Assembly (NCBI GenBank): GCA_007126035.1
Contig: SLCC01000106.1
Span: 1 to 46,646, forward strand
Source of the DNA: Gemmatimonadota bacterium
GTDB taxonomy: Bacteria; Gemmatimonadota; Gemmatimonadetes; Longimicrobiales; RSA9
DNA length: 46,646 bases
Direction: 5' to 3'
Below are positions 26,238 to 34,864 of the stretch, piece by piece. The notes under the pieces are model-generated. The model was given only the letters and a program-made list of their open reading frames with translations. It was not told the origin of the DNA and searched no databases. The position numbers and the translations under genes are program-made. Position 1 is the stretch's first letter. The number at the start of each line of letters is the position of its first letter.

Positions 26238-26969
26238 CTAGTCCAGCGGGTGGGTGGCCGTGGCGTTGGCGAGCAGGGATTCGTCGGTGATGTCGAGCCG
26301 GAGCGGGGTGATGGAGACCCAGCCGTTCTCCACTGCCCACCGATCCGTGTCCTCCTCCGTCTCCTCGATCGGCCTGACCGTGAACCAGTAATGCGGCCGC
26401 CCTCGCGGGTCCTTTCCCGGTACCACCCGGCCGTCATAGTGACGGACCGATTGCCGGGTCCAGCGCAGTCCGTTCGGGCGGAGCGGCAGGTTGATGTTCA
26501 CCAGCGGCAGGGCAGGGTCACCGATCACGTTGCGGAGGGCCGTCTCCACGTGGGAGGCCAGCGCGTCGTAGTCCGGCTCTTCGGGGTCGCCGGGAGCGCT
26601 GACGGCTATACCCTGGATGCCCAGCAGGCTGGCCTGGCGGGCAGCGGAGACGGTGCCGGAATGCCAGATCGCGTTGCCCAGGTTGAGTCCCAGGTTGATG
26701 CCCGAGAGCACCACGTCCATGTGCTCCCAGTGGAAGCTCCCCAGCGCCACGCAGTCGGCAGGCGTGCCATCCACCCGGTAGGCTTCGAATGACTCACGGG
26801 CCAGGGGCCGGTACTTCAGGGGCCGCCCAGACGTGACCGCATGGCCCATGGACGACTGCTCCACGTCCGGCGCCACGATCCGGACCTCGCCCAGCTTGCT
26901 CGCCACCCGGGCCAGACACAGGAGGCCCGGGCTGTAGATGCCGTCATCATTGGTAACCAGTATTTTCAT
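26238..26969 (-). CDS. surE: 5'/3'-nucleotidase SurE
   Basis: Cytoplasmic metal-dependent nucleotidase that dephosphorylates nucleoside monophosphates and can have a stationary-phase survival role. The N-terminus MKILVTNDDGIYSPGL carries the metal-binding DD motif. APDVEQSSMGHAVT, RVDGTPADCVALG and LSGINLGLNLG are further SurE signatures. ATG 26969 is chosen; the upstream extension is unrelated. The length of 243 residues is typical. It is divergent from the lipid-kinase gene across a 68-base gap that must contain promoters for both. In many bacteria surE sits near pcm, which is not present here. Confidence 0.95.
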   Translation of the reverse strand: MKILVTNDDGIYSPGLLCLARVASKLGEVRIVAPDVEQSSMGHAVTSGRPLKYRPLARESFEAYRVDGTPADCVALGSFHWEHMDVVLSGINLGLNLGNAIWHSGTVSAARQASLLGIQGIAVSAPGDPEEPDYDALASHVETALRNVIGDPALPLVNINLPLRPNGLRWTRQSVRHYDGRVVPGKDPRGRPHYWFTVRPIEETEEDTDRWAVENGWVSITPLRLDITDESLLANATATHPLD

Positions 26970-27037
26970 GCTTCTTCGACCCTGAACGTGGTACGGTATT
27001 TCCATTGCTCCTGCCCGTCACCTGAACTGGAGCACCG

Positions 27038-27961
27038 ATGGCTCGCGCCACCCTCATCCACAACACCACCGCCGGCGATGGGCACCCTACCGGTGGCGAG
27101 CTGCGCGAGCTGATCGCACGGCACGGGTTCGAACTCGCCTACGCCACCACCGACGAAGACCTGGACAAGCTCCTGCAAGACCCGGGCGACCTGGTCATCG
27201 CCGCCGGGGGCGACGGCACCGTGGGACAGGTGGCGGCCCGGCTCATTGGCCGCGACGTGCCTCTTGCCATCCTGCCAGTGGGGACCGCCAACAACCTGGC
27301 CACCACCCTGGGCATGGGCCGGGCGGTGGACCTGCTGGTGGCGGGCTGGGCCACTGCGTCCTGCCACCCGCTGAACGTGGGGGTGGCCCGCGGGCCGTGG
27401 GGCGAGCAGCCGTTCGTCGAGAGCTTCGGCCTCGGCTTCTTCGCCCACATCATACCTGTCCTGTCCGCCCTCAAGAAGCAGGGCGACGAGCCCATGCTCC
27501 GGGAGCGGCAGATCCGCGAGGACCGGCGAGGCCTGAGGCAGCTCCTGAGCACCTTCGGACCAAGACCCGCGGACCTGCGCCTGGATGGGGAGCCGGCGCC
27601 AGGAGAGTACCTGCTGGTGGAAGTGATGAACGCGCCAATGCTGGGACCACGCCTCCACCTGGCCCCGGGGGCGGACCCCGGCGACGGGGTCATGGACGTG
27701 GTGCTGGCCAAGGAAGAAGACCGGCAGCGGATCAGCGACTGGCTCCACAGCGACCCGGAACAGGATCCCGGGCTCCAGGTACGCTCCACCCGCAGAGTGG
27801 AGTTCACCTGGCACGGCGATCCGGTCCACATCGACGGCGATACCTGGTCCGACTCGTCCGCTTCATTCCGTAGCGGCGGAGTCCTGGCTCATGGAGAGGG
27901 CGCGCCTGTCGTGGTGACCCTCGAGCCCCACAGCGTGGCCATCCTCGTCCCGTCGCGCTGA
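27038..27961 (+). CDS. Diacylglycerol kinase / YegS-like lipid kinase
   Basis: Cytoplasmic lipid kinase of the DAGK catalytic-domain family, transferring phosphate from ATP to a lipid such as diacylglycerol. The nucleotide-binding segment VIAAGGDGTVGQVAARL contains the family GGDGT, followed by ILPVGTANNLATTLG. The C-terminal beta domain contains LHLAPGADPGDGVMDVVLA. GGAG lies six bases before the ATG. The length of 307 residues is normal. A second member of the family lies at 32157-33035, but the two are only distantly similar. It is followed by the dipeptidase gene on the same strand, and its lipid substrate is not determined. Confidence 0.9.
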   Translation: MARATLIHNTTAGDGHPTGGELRELIARHGFELAYATTDEDLDKLLQDPGDLVIAAGGDGTVGQVAARLIGRDVPLAILPVGTANNLATTLGMGRAVDLLVAGWATASCHPLNVGVARGPWGEQPFVESFGLGFFAHIIPVLSALKKQGDEPMLRERQIREDRRGLRQLLSTFGPRPADLRLDGEPAPGEYLLVEVMNAPMLGPRLHLAPGADPGDGVMDVVLAKEEDRQRISDWLHSDPEQDPGLQVRSTRRVEFTWHGDPVHIDGDTWSDSSASFRSGGVLAHGEGAPVVVTLEPHSVAILVPSR

Positions 27962-28014
27962 GACCGCCAGAGCCGTATCATCCCACCAACTGAACCGACA
28001 CCGCCGAGGTGGAC

Positions 28015-29463
28015 ATGACTTTTGTCGAGACCCTGGAGCCCCGCTCCCTGTGGAGCCATTTCGACCGCATCCTGGAGATCCCCCGAGCTTCGAAGAAGGA
28101 GGACCGGATCCGCAACTACGTGATCCAGGTCGCCGAGCGGCACGGCCTCGAGCACCAGACAGACGACGCAGGTAACGTAGTCGTCACGAAACCCGCCGCC
28201 CCGGGCCGCGAGGACTCGCCCGTTACCGTGATCCAGAGCCACCTGGACATGGTCAACGAGAAGAACCAGGACGTGGGCCACGACTTCGAAACCGACCCCA
28301 TCCGGCCCGAGCGAGAGGGCGACTACCTGAGCGCCGCGGGGACCACCCTCGGCGCCGACAACGGTATCGGCGTCGCCGCCATGCTGACGGTGATGGAAGC
28401 CGACGACGTGGCCCACGGGCCCCTGGAGCTCCTCTTCACCGTCGATGAGGAGACCGGCCTCACAGGCGCTTCACAACTGGACGGCTCCATGATACGCGGC
28501 CGCCGCCTCATCAACCTGGACACCGAGGAAGAAGGCGCCATCTACGTGGGCTGCGCAGGCGGAGGCGACAGCCAGCTGGTGCTCGACCTGGACTGGACCG
28601 ATCCGCCCGCCGGCGCCATCACCCTGAACCTGGCTCTCAGAGGCCTCAAGGGCGGCCACTCCGGGGTGGACATCCACCTCCAGCGAGGCAATGCGGTGCA
28701 GTTGATGGCCCGGATCATCGAAGCGGGCGCGCGAGGGCACGACATCCGGTTGGCCGACTTCAGGGGCGGGAGCGTGCGCAACGCCATACCCCGTGAGGCC
28801 ACCGCCTCCGTCACCATCCGCGGCGACCAGCAACAGCAGGTCCGCGAGCGCGCCGAACAGGAGTTCCGCGCCATCAGCGACGCCCTGGCCTCCGTCGAGC
28901 CCGATGTGAGCCTGAACCTGGAAACGGCCGAAACCCCGGAACAGGTGGCCAACCCCACCTCCTCGTGGAAGGCCATCCACCTGCTCCAGGCCCTCCCCCA
29001 CGGCGTGGCAGCCATGAGCAACGACATCCCAGGACTCGTTGAGACCAGCACCAACATGGCAGTGGCCCGCGTGGAGGACGGGAAGCTCGACGTCCTCACC
29101 AACACCCGATCCTCAGTGGCCAGCGAGCTGGAAGCCGTCAGAAGCCGCCTGCGCGCCGTCGGACACCTGGCCGGCGCCCACGTCAGCCTCGAGGACCCGT
29201 ACCCGGGTTGGAAGCCCAACCTGGACTCCGCCATCCTCGGCGTCGTTCGAAACGTCTACGCAGAGCAGCTGGGACGGGAGCCGGAGGTCAAGGCCGTCCA
29301 CGCCGGCCTGGAAACAGGCATCATCGGGGAGAAGGTCCCGGGTATGGACATGGTCTCCGTCGGACCACAGATCGAATTCCCCCATTCGCCCGACGAGCGG
29401 GTGAGCATCCCCAGCGTCGACGAGTTCTACCAACTGCTTGTGAGGACCCTCGAGAGGCTGTAG
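28015..29463 (+). CDS. pepD: Aminoacyl-histidine dipeptidase-type M20C peptidase (PepD-like)
   Basis: Cytoplasmic di-zinc dipeptidase with broad dipeptide specificity in this family (carnosine/Xaa-His type). Metal and catalytic residues are in place: IQSHLDMV (His, catalytic Asp), LGADNGIG (bridging Asp), FTVDEETGLTGA (catalytic Glu and ligand Glu), INLDTEEEG (ligand Asp) and a C-terminal FPHSPDE (ligand His). The dimerisation lid domain lies between about residues 205 and 380. ATG 28015 is preferred over GTG 28009 because GAGG lies at 28006-28009. The length of 482 is typical. It is followed by a strong hairpin terminator and would finish peptides taken up after extracellular cleavage. Confidence 0.94.
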   Translation: MTFVETLEPRSLWSHFDRILEIPRASKKEDRIRNYVIQVAERHGLEHQTDDAGNVVVTKPAAPGREDSPVTVIQSHLDMVNEKNQDVGHDFETDPIRPEREGDYLSAAGTTLGADNGIGVAAMLTVMEADDVAHGPLELLFTVDEETGLTGASQLDGSMIRGRRLINLDTEEEGAIYVGCAGGGDSQLVLDLDWTDPPAGAITLNLALRGLKGGHSGVDIHLQRGNAVQLMARIIEAGARGHDIRLADFRGGSVRNAIPREATASVTIRGDQQQQVRERAEQEFRAISDALASVEPDVSLNLETAETPEQVANPTSSWKAIHLLQALPHGVAAMSNDIPGLVETSTNMAVARVEDGKLDVLTNTRSSVASELEAVRSRLRAVGHLAGAHVSLEDPYPGWKPNLDSAILGVVRNVYAEQLGREPEVKAVHAGLETGIIGEKVPGMDMVSVGPQIEFPHSPDERVSIPSVDEFYQLLVRTLERL

Positions 29464-29496
29464 CCGTTCCGTACCGGCACCCGCCGCGCCGCGACC

Positions 29497-29532
29497 AACC
29501 CCCCGTCGGGCACTCCTGCCCGGCCGGGGGTT
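29497..29532 (+). terminator. Terminator-like hairpin after pepD
   Basis: Left arm 29497-29511 (AACCCCCCGTCGGGC) and right arm 29518-29532 (GCCCGGCCGGGGGTT) pair over 15 positions with two mismatches and a 6-base loop ACTCCT. It ends in TTGACTTGCT, so the last two bases belong to a TTGACT that could be a -35 for the next operon. There is no U-run. Confidence 0.6.
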
Positions 29533-29576
29533 GACTTGCTGGCGGCGGAGTGCATCCTTTCATCCGGATACATGAA
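29531..29576 (+). promoter_or_regulatory. Putative promoter and inverted-repeat operator for the SahR-like/ahcY operon
   Basis: TTGACT (29531-29536) could act as a -35. A matching -10 is not obvious. TTCAT (29559-29563) and ATGAA (29572-29576) form an inverted repeat with an 8-base spacer that overlaps the proposed start codon at 29572. Such a site would suit autorepression by the ArsR-type regulator encoded here. The repeat arms are short and could be chance. Confidence 0.35.
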
Positions 29577-30567
29577 TGCTCAACGCGTCGTTCAGCAGCT
29601 CGCCTCGCTGGCGGACGAGACACGGACACGGTTGCTCCTGGTGCTGGAGCGTCATGAGCTGACGGTGTCGGAGCTGTGTGCGGTGTTGCAGATGCCGCAG
29701 TCGACGGTGAGCCGGCATCTGCGGCTCCTGATGGGTGAGGGCTGGCTGGTCTCGCGTGCCGAGGGCACCAGCCGTTACTACAGGCTGGCGTCGGGACTGG
29801 ATGTGGGGGCCCGCGGCTTGTGGGAAGTGGTGCGGAATGCCGTGGCCGGTACGTCGGAAGCCGTCCAGGACGTGGAGCGGGCCCGTGAGGTCCTTCAGCG
29901 TCGTCGCAGCAGGTCACAGGCGTTCTTTTCGACTGCTGCGGATCGGTGGGACAGCGTGCGTGCGGAGCTGTTCGGAGAGAACCCGGAGCTAGTGGCATTA
30001 CTGGCGCTTCTGGACCCCTCATTGGAGGTGGCGGATCTGGGTTGTGGCACTGGTGGCGTTGCGGCGCTCGTTGCTCGTTTCGCGGGGCGGGTGGTGGCGA
30101 TCGATGAGTCGCCAGCCATGCTGGAGGCAGCCCGTCGTCGTCTGGAGCAGCTACCGGGCACCGGTGAGGAGGTTCAGTTGTTGGAGGGGCGTCTGGAGGC
30201 GCTTCCCCTCGAGAGTGCGTCGGTGGACGCGGCGCTTCTGGTTCTGGTTCTGCATTATGTAGCGCAGCCGGAGCGGGCGCTGAGTGAGGCGAGTCGTGTG
30301 CTGCGGCCCGGTGGCCGGCTGCTGGTGGTGGACATGGTTCGGCACGGCCGCTCGGAGTATGCGGAGCAGATGGGCCACGTATGGCCTGGTTTCGAGCGGG
30401 AGCAGATGGAGGAGTGGCTTGGGGAGGTGGGCTTCGTCGGTCATCGTAATCACCCACTGCCCCCCGCTCCCGGTGCGAAGGGCCCGCTGCTGTTTGCGGC
30501 AGCGGCGAGCAAGCCGGTGGACACTGCTCGAGCGGGAAGTGACAATCTGTTACAGGAGAGGGAATGA
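29572..30567 (+). CDS. ArsR-family transcription regulator fused to a SAM-dependent methyltransferase-like domain (SahR-like)
   Basis: The N-terminal winged helix-turn-helix (about residues 1-85) shows the ArsR pattern [41 protein letters not shown], without an obvious metal-binding CxC motif. The C-terminal domain (about 130-290) is a class I methyltransferase fold with the SAM motif [10 protein letters not shown]. Fusion of these two domains next to ahcY matches SahR regulators, in which the methyltransferase-like domain is thought to sense S-adenosylhomocysteine. That functional assignment is inferred from context. The ATG at 29572 is preferred over TTG 29536, though neither has a clear ribosome-binding site. 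The stop overlaps the ahcY start by four bases (ATGA). Confidence 0.85.
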   Translation: MNAQRVVQQLASLADETRTRLLLVLERHELTVSELCAVLQMPQSTVSRHLRLLMGEGWLVSRAEGTSRYYRLASGLDVGARGLWEVVRNAVAGTSEAVQDVERAREVLQRRRSRSQAFFSTAADRWDSVRAELFGENPELVALLALLDPSLEVADLGCGTGGVAALVARFAGRVVAIDESPAMLEAARRRLEQLPGTGEEVQLLEGRLEALPLESASVDAALLVLVLHYVAQPERALSEASRVLRPGGRLLVVDMVRHGRSEYAEQMGHVWPGFEREQMEEWLGEVGFVGHRNHPLPPAPGAKGPLLFAAAASKPVDTARAGSDNLLQERE

Positions 30568-32042
30568 GCACAGCGATGGCAGGGAATCAGACGGGCACCG
30601 GCACGCGACCGCCGTACAAGGTGCGGGATCTGGGGCTGGCTGAGTTCGGCCGTAAGGAGATCCGGCTGGCGGAGCACGAGATGCCGGGTTTGATGGCATT
30701 GCGCGAGCGATACCGTGCGGAACGTCCCCTGGAGGGCGCCCGGATAATGGGGTCGCTGCACATGACGGTGCAGACGGCGGTCTTGATCGAGACGCTCCGT
30801 GACATGGGAGCCGATGTGCGCTGGGTGTCGTGCAACATCTTCTCGACCCAGGACCAGGCGGCGGCGGCGGTGGTGGTGGGGCCGGACGGTACGGCGGACG
30901 AACCCCGGGGTTGCCCTGTCTTCGCCTGGAAGGGGGAGACGCTGGATGAGTACTGGTGGTGCACGTCCGAGGCGCTGATGTGGCCCGACGGGAGTGGTCC
31001 CGACCTGATAGTGGACGACGGCGGTGATGCCACCCTGCTGCTCCACAAGGGCGTGGAATACGAGCGAGCGGGGCGGGTCCCCGACTTCGATCCGGACAAG
31101 GAGCCGGAGGAGTGGGGCGTGATTCTGGACCTGCTACGCCGTGAGTTGGCGCGTGACCCGCAGCGGTGGACCAAGGTGGCGGAGCGGGTCCGTGGCGTCT
31201 CGGAAGAGACCACCACGGGCGTGCACCGGCTGTACGAGATGATGCGGGAGGGCACCCTCCTGTTCCCCGCCATGAACGTCAACGACAGCGTGACGAAGTC
31301 GAAGTTCGACAACATCTACGGGTGTCGCCACTCGGTGGTGGACGGTCTGAACCGTGCCACGGACGTCATGATCGGCGGCAAGGTTGCCGTGGTGTGCGGC
31401 TACGGTGAGGTAGGGAAGGGCTGTGCCCAGGCGTTGCGGGGGCAGGGCGCCCGGGTGGTGGTAACGGAGATCGATCCCATCTGTGCGCTACAGGCAGCCA
31501 TGGAGGGCTTCCAGGTGGACACCCTGGAGAATGTGGTGGGCACGGCCGACATATTCATCACCGCCACCGGCAACCGGGACGTGATAACGGCGGATCACAT
31601 GGCCAGGATGAAGGACATGGCCATCGTTGCCAACATTGGCCATTTCGACAACGAGATCGACATGGCCGGGCTGAGTAGGACTCCCGGCATCGAGCGGATC
31701 AACATCAAGCCTCAGTACGACCAGTTCCGGTTCCCTGACGGCCACAGCGTCCTGATCCTGGCGGAGGGCCGGCTGATGAACCTGGGCTGCGCCACCGGTC
31801 ACCCGTCGTTCGTGATGAGCGCCAGCTTCGCCAACCAGGTTTTGGCGCAGATAGAGCTCTGGCGGCATTCGGCCGATTACGAGCGGAAGGTGTACGTCCT
31901 GCCCAAGAAGCTGGACGAGGAGGTGGCCCGGCTCCATCTGGAGCACCTGGACGTGAAGCTCACCGAGCTGACGGATTTCCAGGCCCGCTACATCGGCGTG
32001 CCGAAGGAGGGTCCCTACAAGCCGGAGCACTACCGGTATTAG
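30564..32042 (+). CDS. ahcY: Adenosylhomocysteinase
   Basis: Cytoplasmic NAD-dependent enzyme that splits S-adenosylhomocysteine into adenosine and homocysteine, recycling the product inhibitor of methyltransferases. Diagnostic segments are [48 protein letters not shown] (NAD site), [11 protein letters not shown] and the C-terminal PEHYRY. It is 492 residues long, with the insertion of about 40 residues (near residues 150-200) seen in many bacterial forms. AGGAGAGGG precedes the ATG, which overlaps the stop of the SahR-like regulator, so both are translated together. No SAH riboswitch was recognised upstream; regulation is more likely through the coupled repressor. Confidence 0.97.
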   Translation: MSTAMAGNQTGTGTRPPYKVRDLGLAEFGRKEIRLAEHEMPGLMALRERYRAERPLEGARIMGSLHMTVQTAVLIETLRDMGADVRWVSCNIFSTQDQAAAAVVVGPDGTADEPRGCPVFAWKGETLDEYWWCTSEALMWPDGSGPDLIVDDGGDATLLLHKGVEYERAGRVPDFDPDKEPEEWGVILDLLRRELARDPQRWTKVAERVRGVSEETTTGVHRLYEMMREGTLLFPAMNVNDSVTKSKFDNIYGCRHSVVDGLNRATDVMIGGKVAVVCGYGEVGKGCAQALRGQGARVVVTEIDPICALQAAMEGFQVDTLENVVGTADIFITATGNRDVITADHMARMKDMAIVANIGHFDNEIDMAGLSRTPGIERINIKPQYDQFRFPDGHSVLILAEGRLMNLGCATGHPSFVMSASFANQVLAQIELWRHSADYERKVYVLPKKLDEEVARLHLEHLDVKLTELTDFQARYIGVPKEGPYKPEHYRY

Positions 32043-32156
32043 CCTAGCGCCGAACCAGCGGGGGGCTTGCCATGTGCCACGCACAGGCGGCGGCCGGTCT
32101 CGCCGCGTTCGCAGTTGGTCCCGGACCTGGTAGTCGGCCGCTTGACACGCGGCCAG

Positions 32157-33035
32157 CTACCACTCCCGTGCCGTCACCACCCGCAGGGCGGCCGGCTCGA
32201 AACGGAGCAGCACTGGCGGCTCCACGAGCTTTGGCTCCCCGTCCAGGGCCATAGGTACGGGTTCATCGGCGTCCAGCTTGAGCCATGGCAGTCTCTGCGT
32301 CGTCACCGATCCTTGCAGGGGCTTGCTGGACCGTACGCGCCGTCGTACCGATGCTGCCAGGACGGTGCAGGCGTCCAGCCGGCCGCGGTCGGCCAGAAAG
32401 ACCACTTCCAGGGCGTCCCCGTGGCCAGGCAAGGGTGCCTCGTGGGGTGCAGGGAAGCTGCCGGTGCCCACCCCCACCCAGATCAGGGCAGTGTTGCAGT
32501 CCCGCGCGGCGCCAGGGCTCCGGATGGTCAGCCGGACCCGGGGCCAGGTGACGAACCCGTGAAGGGCGGCCAGGGCGGCGGCGGGCCAGGTGGTCAGGTA
32601 CGGGCGCAGTCGCTCGCGCACCCTGATGAGGCGCGGGTACAGGCCGACGACGGCAGTGTTCACGAATACGCTGTCATTGGCGCGACCCACCGGCAGTCCC
32701 CGGACCGAGCCCTCCTTGACGGCTTGCGCGGCCCGATCCACCGAATCGAGCCCGAGCCGGCGGGCGAAATGGTTGAGCCTGCCCGTGGGGAAAGGGACCA
32801 GGACCGTGCTCGAACCGGCCAGGGCCCGCGCAGCGGTTCGATGGGTGCCGTCCCCTCCAGCCACTCCCACCAGCGGTCGACCCGTCAGCTCCCTCAGCCG
32901 GTCAGCCAGATCAGCCGGTGGAACCTCCTCGATCACCGCCTTCAGCTGATGCCGGGCCAGCGTCCGGGCCAGACGTAGTTCGCCTGCGGGGTGGGCCAGA
33001 CCGGCCCGGGCGTTCATCAGCACCGGGACGTTCAC
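32157..33035 (-). CDS. Diacylglycerol kinase catalytic-domain protein (second lipid kinase)
   Basis: Lipid-kinase family protein of 292 residues. VGVAGGDGTHRTAARAL holds the GGDGT nucleotide motif, and VPFPTGRLNHFARRLGL replaces the more usual PxGTxN loop (PTGRLN), which may change nucleotide or substrate handling. GTG 33035 is chosen; GGGAG lies about nine bases upstream. It starts three bases after the FRG-gene stop and is probably cotranscribed with it. The upstream half is most like YegS/DAGK proteins; the C-terminal beta domain is more diverged. The 114-base gap to the convergent ahcY gene shows no obvious terminator. Confidence 0.85.
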   Translation of the reverse strand: MNVPVLMNARAGLAHPAGELRLARTLARHQLKAVIEEVPPADLADRLRELTGRPLVGVAGGDGTHRTAARALAGSSTVLVPFPTGRLNHFARRLGLDSVDRAAQAVKEGSVRGLPVGRANDSVFVNTAVVGLYPRLIRVRERLRPYLTTWPAAALAALHGFVTWPRVRLTIRSPGAARDCNTALIWVGVGTGSFPAPHEAPLPGHGDALEVVFLADRGRLDACTVLAASVRRRVRSSKPLQGSVTTQRLPWLKLDADEPVPMALDGEPKLVEPPVLLRFEPAALRVVTAREW

Positions 33036-33038
33036 CGT

Positions 33039-33845
33039 CTATCTCTCCCGATAGTATCGCCCCAGCCAGGCGCTCAGCCCGTCCAGGCCCGGAAACAACA
33101 CGCGTTCGGTGAGGTTGATCTGGTCCAGCCGGTCCCTTATCTCCCACTTCAGCTCCGCCGGTATCAGAATTCGGCGCCAGGCGTCAGGTCGCTTTGACAG
33201 CCACTCCCCGAACTCGGAGTCGGTGGTGGACATGAAGGAGAAGAGGGCCGCCTGGTTGATGATACGGTCGTCCAGGGAGGGTGGTTCCAGGAACACGGCG
33301 AACGGCTCCGAGGCGAACTCCGCCAGGTCGTCCAGGGAGTTGACCGCGCGGGACAGCATCTCGCCAGTGAAGACATCGGAGCCTTCCGTGTCCAGTAGCT
33401 CCTTCAGGGGGAGTGGCAGCTCCTGCTGCACACGGATGAGGTTTGCCATCAAGACCTCTCCGTCCCTGTCCATCCGGTCAGCCCTGTGGGTCACGAAGTG
33501 GAGGGCCACGTACGGGGAATAACTCCAGTCCAGCAGTCTGGTAGGGAGTCCGTGGTGCTGGGCCAGGGCCAGCCAGTTCCAGAGGGAGTCGTCCCCCACG
33601 AAGCCGCGGCGGGCGTACTTGCGGAAGTTCCTGACCAGGTGCCGCTCCTTGGCCACCAGGTCGCCACCCACCCTGATGAGACCGGTGGTCAGGTCCGGGC
33701 GGCAGCGGCTGTGGCCACGGTAGGCGAACGGGGAGCGGATCCGACGCAGGCGGTGTCTCCATGCCTCCTGGAACAGGAGCTCATCCAGGTGACGCCAGCT
33801 CTCGGCGGTCACCGCGTTGTCCGTGTGGTCGTTCGTGGTGGTCAC
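33039..33845 (-). CDS. FRG-domain protein
   Basis: A 268-residue cytoplasmic protein with an FRG domain, named for an F/Y-x-x-R-G motif seen here as FAYRGHS. Other family features are WLALAQHHGLPTRLLDWSYSPYVALHF and the segment RIINQAALFSF. The molecular role of the domain is unknown; members occur in varied contexts including mobile and defence-like neighbourhoods. GTG 33845 gives a clean N-terminus just ahead of the domain, with a weak GAGCGGGG upstream. A start at 33932 would overlap the hydrogenase-protease stop by 31 bases and is less likely. It lies three bases upstream of the lipid-kinase gene, an unusual pairing. Confidence 0.8.
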   Translation of the reverse strand: MTTTNDHTDNAVTAESWRHLDELLFQEAWRHRLRRIRSPFAYRGHSRCRPDLTTGLIRVGGDLVAKERHLVRNFRKYARRGFVGDDSLWNWLALAQHHGLPTRLLDWSYSPYVALHFVTHRADRMDRDGEVLMANLIRVQQELPLPLKELLDTEGSDVFTGEMLSRAVNSLDDLAEFASEPFAVFLEPPSLDDRIINQAALFSFMSTTDSEFGEWLSKRPDAWRRILIPAELKWEIRDRLDQINLTERVLFPGLDGLSAWLGRYYRER

Positions 33846-33901
33846 GGCCCCGCTCAGTGCACCCAGTGTGCCAACGACTGTCGGGTGTCGGCCTGATTCA
33901 G

Positions 33902-34399
33902 TCAGTTGGCGGCGGACAGCGAGGCAGAGCACGGGGCGTCGCCCAGGTTGTCCAGCACCTCGTCGAGCAGACTGTCCAGGCGGGCCTCCAGAGCCGGTGA
34001 AAGGCCTGGCGAAATAGTGGCGCTGTCGACGGTCACGCCCAGGAACGTCACTGGCAGAGCACGCAGCGACGGGTACAGGCAGCGCAACAGCTTCAGCGCC
34101 TCGACCGGCGACAGGTGGTGGACTCCGCCGCCCCGATCCTCGAGCTCGTCCAGGTCCCCATCGAAGCGGACGAGGAGGCCTGGTTGCCCGGGGTCCGGCA
34201 GGGCGTCGACCAGGACGACCCAGGGCCGACGCTCCAGCATGGGCGCGAGCCGGAGCAGGTCCGTGCCACCTTCAACCGCGTCCAGGTTCTCAGGTAGGCG
34301 GGGGTGCCCCTTCAGCAGCCCGACCAGGCGGCTTCCGATTCCATCATCTCCCGCCAGGGGGTTGCCGAGGCCGACCATTAGCGGACGCTCCATGCTCAT
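33902..34399 (-). CDS. HyaD/HupD-like hydrogenase maturation protease (M52 family), orphan
   Basis: Endopeptidase family that clips the C-terminus of the large subunit of [NiFe] hydrogenases after nickel insertion. MVGLGNPLAGDDGIGSRLV is the characteristic N-terminus, with the metal-binding Asp in GDDGIG. VVLVDALPDPGQPG supplies the second segment, and a later VHHLSP contains His. ATG 34399 is supported by AAGGAG seven bases upstream. The length of 165 is typical. No hydrogenase structural genes occur in the window, so its substrate must be elsewhere or lost. Its start overlaps the end (ATGA) of a sensor-protein fragment immediately upstream. Confidence 0.88.
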   Translation of the reverse strand: MSMERPLMVGLGNPLAGDDGIGSRLVGLLKGHPRLPENLDAVEGGTDLLRLAPMLERRPWVVLVDALPDPGQPGLLVRFDGDLDELEDRGGGVHHLSPVEALKLLRCLYPSLRALPVTFLGVTVDSATISPGLSPALEARLDSLLDEVLDNLGDAPCSASLSAAN

Positions 34400-34690
34400 G
34401 TGGGCACTCCTTGTATGGAACTTGGCGTGGGTGACGGTGACGACCGGCCCTGGGCGTCTGCCAGCGTGAGGAAATCGATCCGGCCGTGTTCCCGGACCTG
34501 CTGCAGACAATCCAGCAGCCCCACGGTGTCTCCTGCCTCCAGGAGATGCGGGATCGTCATCCCCGCGGCCGATGTGTGAAGGGTTCGCTCCAGGAGGCGG
34601 AGCTCCTGGTGGTAGAAGGCACGGGCAATAGCCAGGTCGTGCTGCAGCGGAGCGACAGCTGACGAAACAGGGTCCAGATCCGATCCACCT
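34396..34690 (-). pseudogene. Remnant of a sensor-histidine-kinase-type extracellular sensing domain
   Basis: About 85 residues, including LQHDLAIARAFYHQELRLLERTL and IDFLTLADAQGR, resemble the helical/cache-like periplasmic sensor domain at the N-terminus of bacterial sensor kinases. The expected first membrane helix upstream is missing: the frame instead runs into the 56-bp repeat. Similarity ends at DAQGR, and the frame then reads a short Ser/Pro tail into the hydrogenase-protease ribosome-binding site. Membrane, HAMP and kinase parts are absent. It overlaps the next start by four bases, but this coupling probably arose from a deletion. The family match was made by eye. Confidence 0.5.
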
Positions 34691-34704
34691 CCCTCCTGGG
34701 TGGT

Positions 34705-34760
34705 GGGGACCACCGCGGTGGTCCCGGGCGGGGGGTCATCGCCCGGCCGCGGGGCCCCCA
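34705..34760. repeat. 56-bp repeat, copy A, with 20-bp perfect palindrome
   Basis: First of two direct copies (53 of 56 positions identical) spaced 104 bases apart. GGGACCACCGCGGTGGTCCC at 34706-34725 is a perfect palindrome. The unit ends CCGCGGGGCCCCCA. It borders the truncated end of the sensor remnant. It resembles a dispersed intergenic repeat more than a regulatory site. Confidence 0.7.
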
Positions 34761-34808
34761 AATCACCAAGGCCTCGTACCCTCCGACCCCCGAGGCATCA
34801 TGCGTTTG

Positions 34809-34864
34809 GGGGACCACCGCGGTGTTTCCGGGCGGGGGGTCATCGCCCGTCCGCGGGGCCCCCA
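34809..34864. repeat. 56-bp repeat, copy B
   Basis: Second copy, differing from copy A at three positions. Two of the changes break the central palindrome (GGTGTTTCC in place of GGTGGTCCC). The 48 bases between copies contain a GCCTCG/CGAGGC inverted repeat. Confidence 0.7.

Noticed and set aside
29464-29571. SAH riboswitch upstream of the ahcY operon
   Set aside because: The gap is only about 108 bases, mostly occupied by a terminator hairpin; no SAH-aptamer pattern was recognised, and a coupled protein regulator is present.
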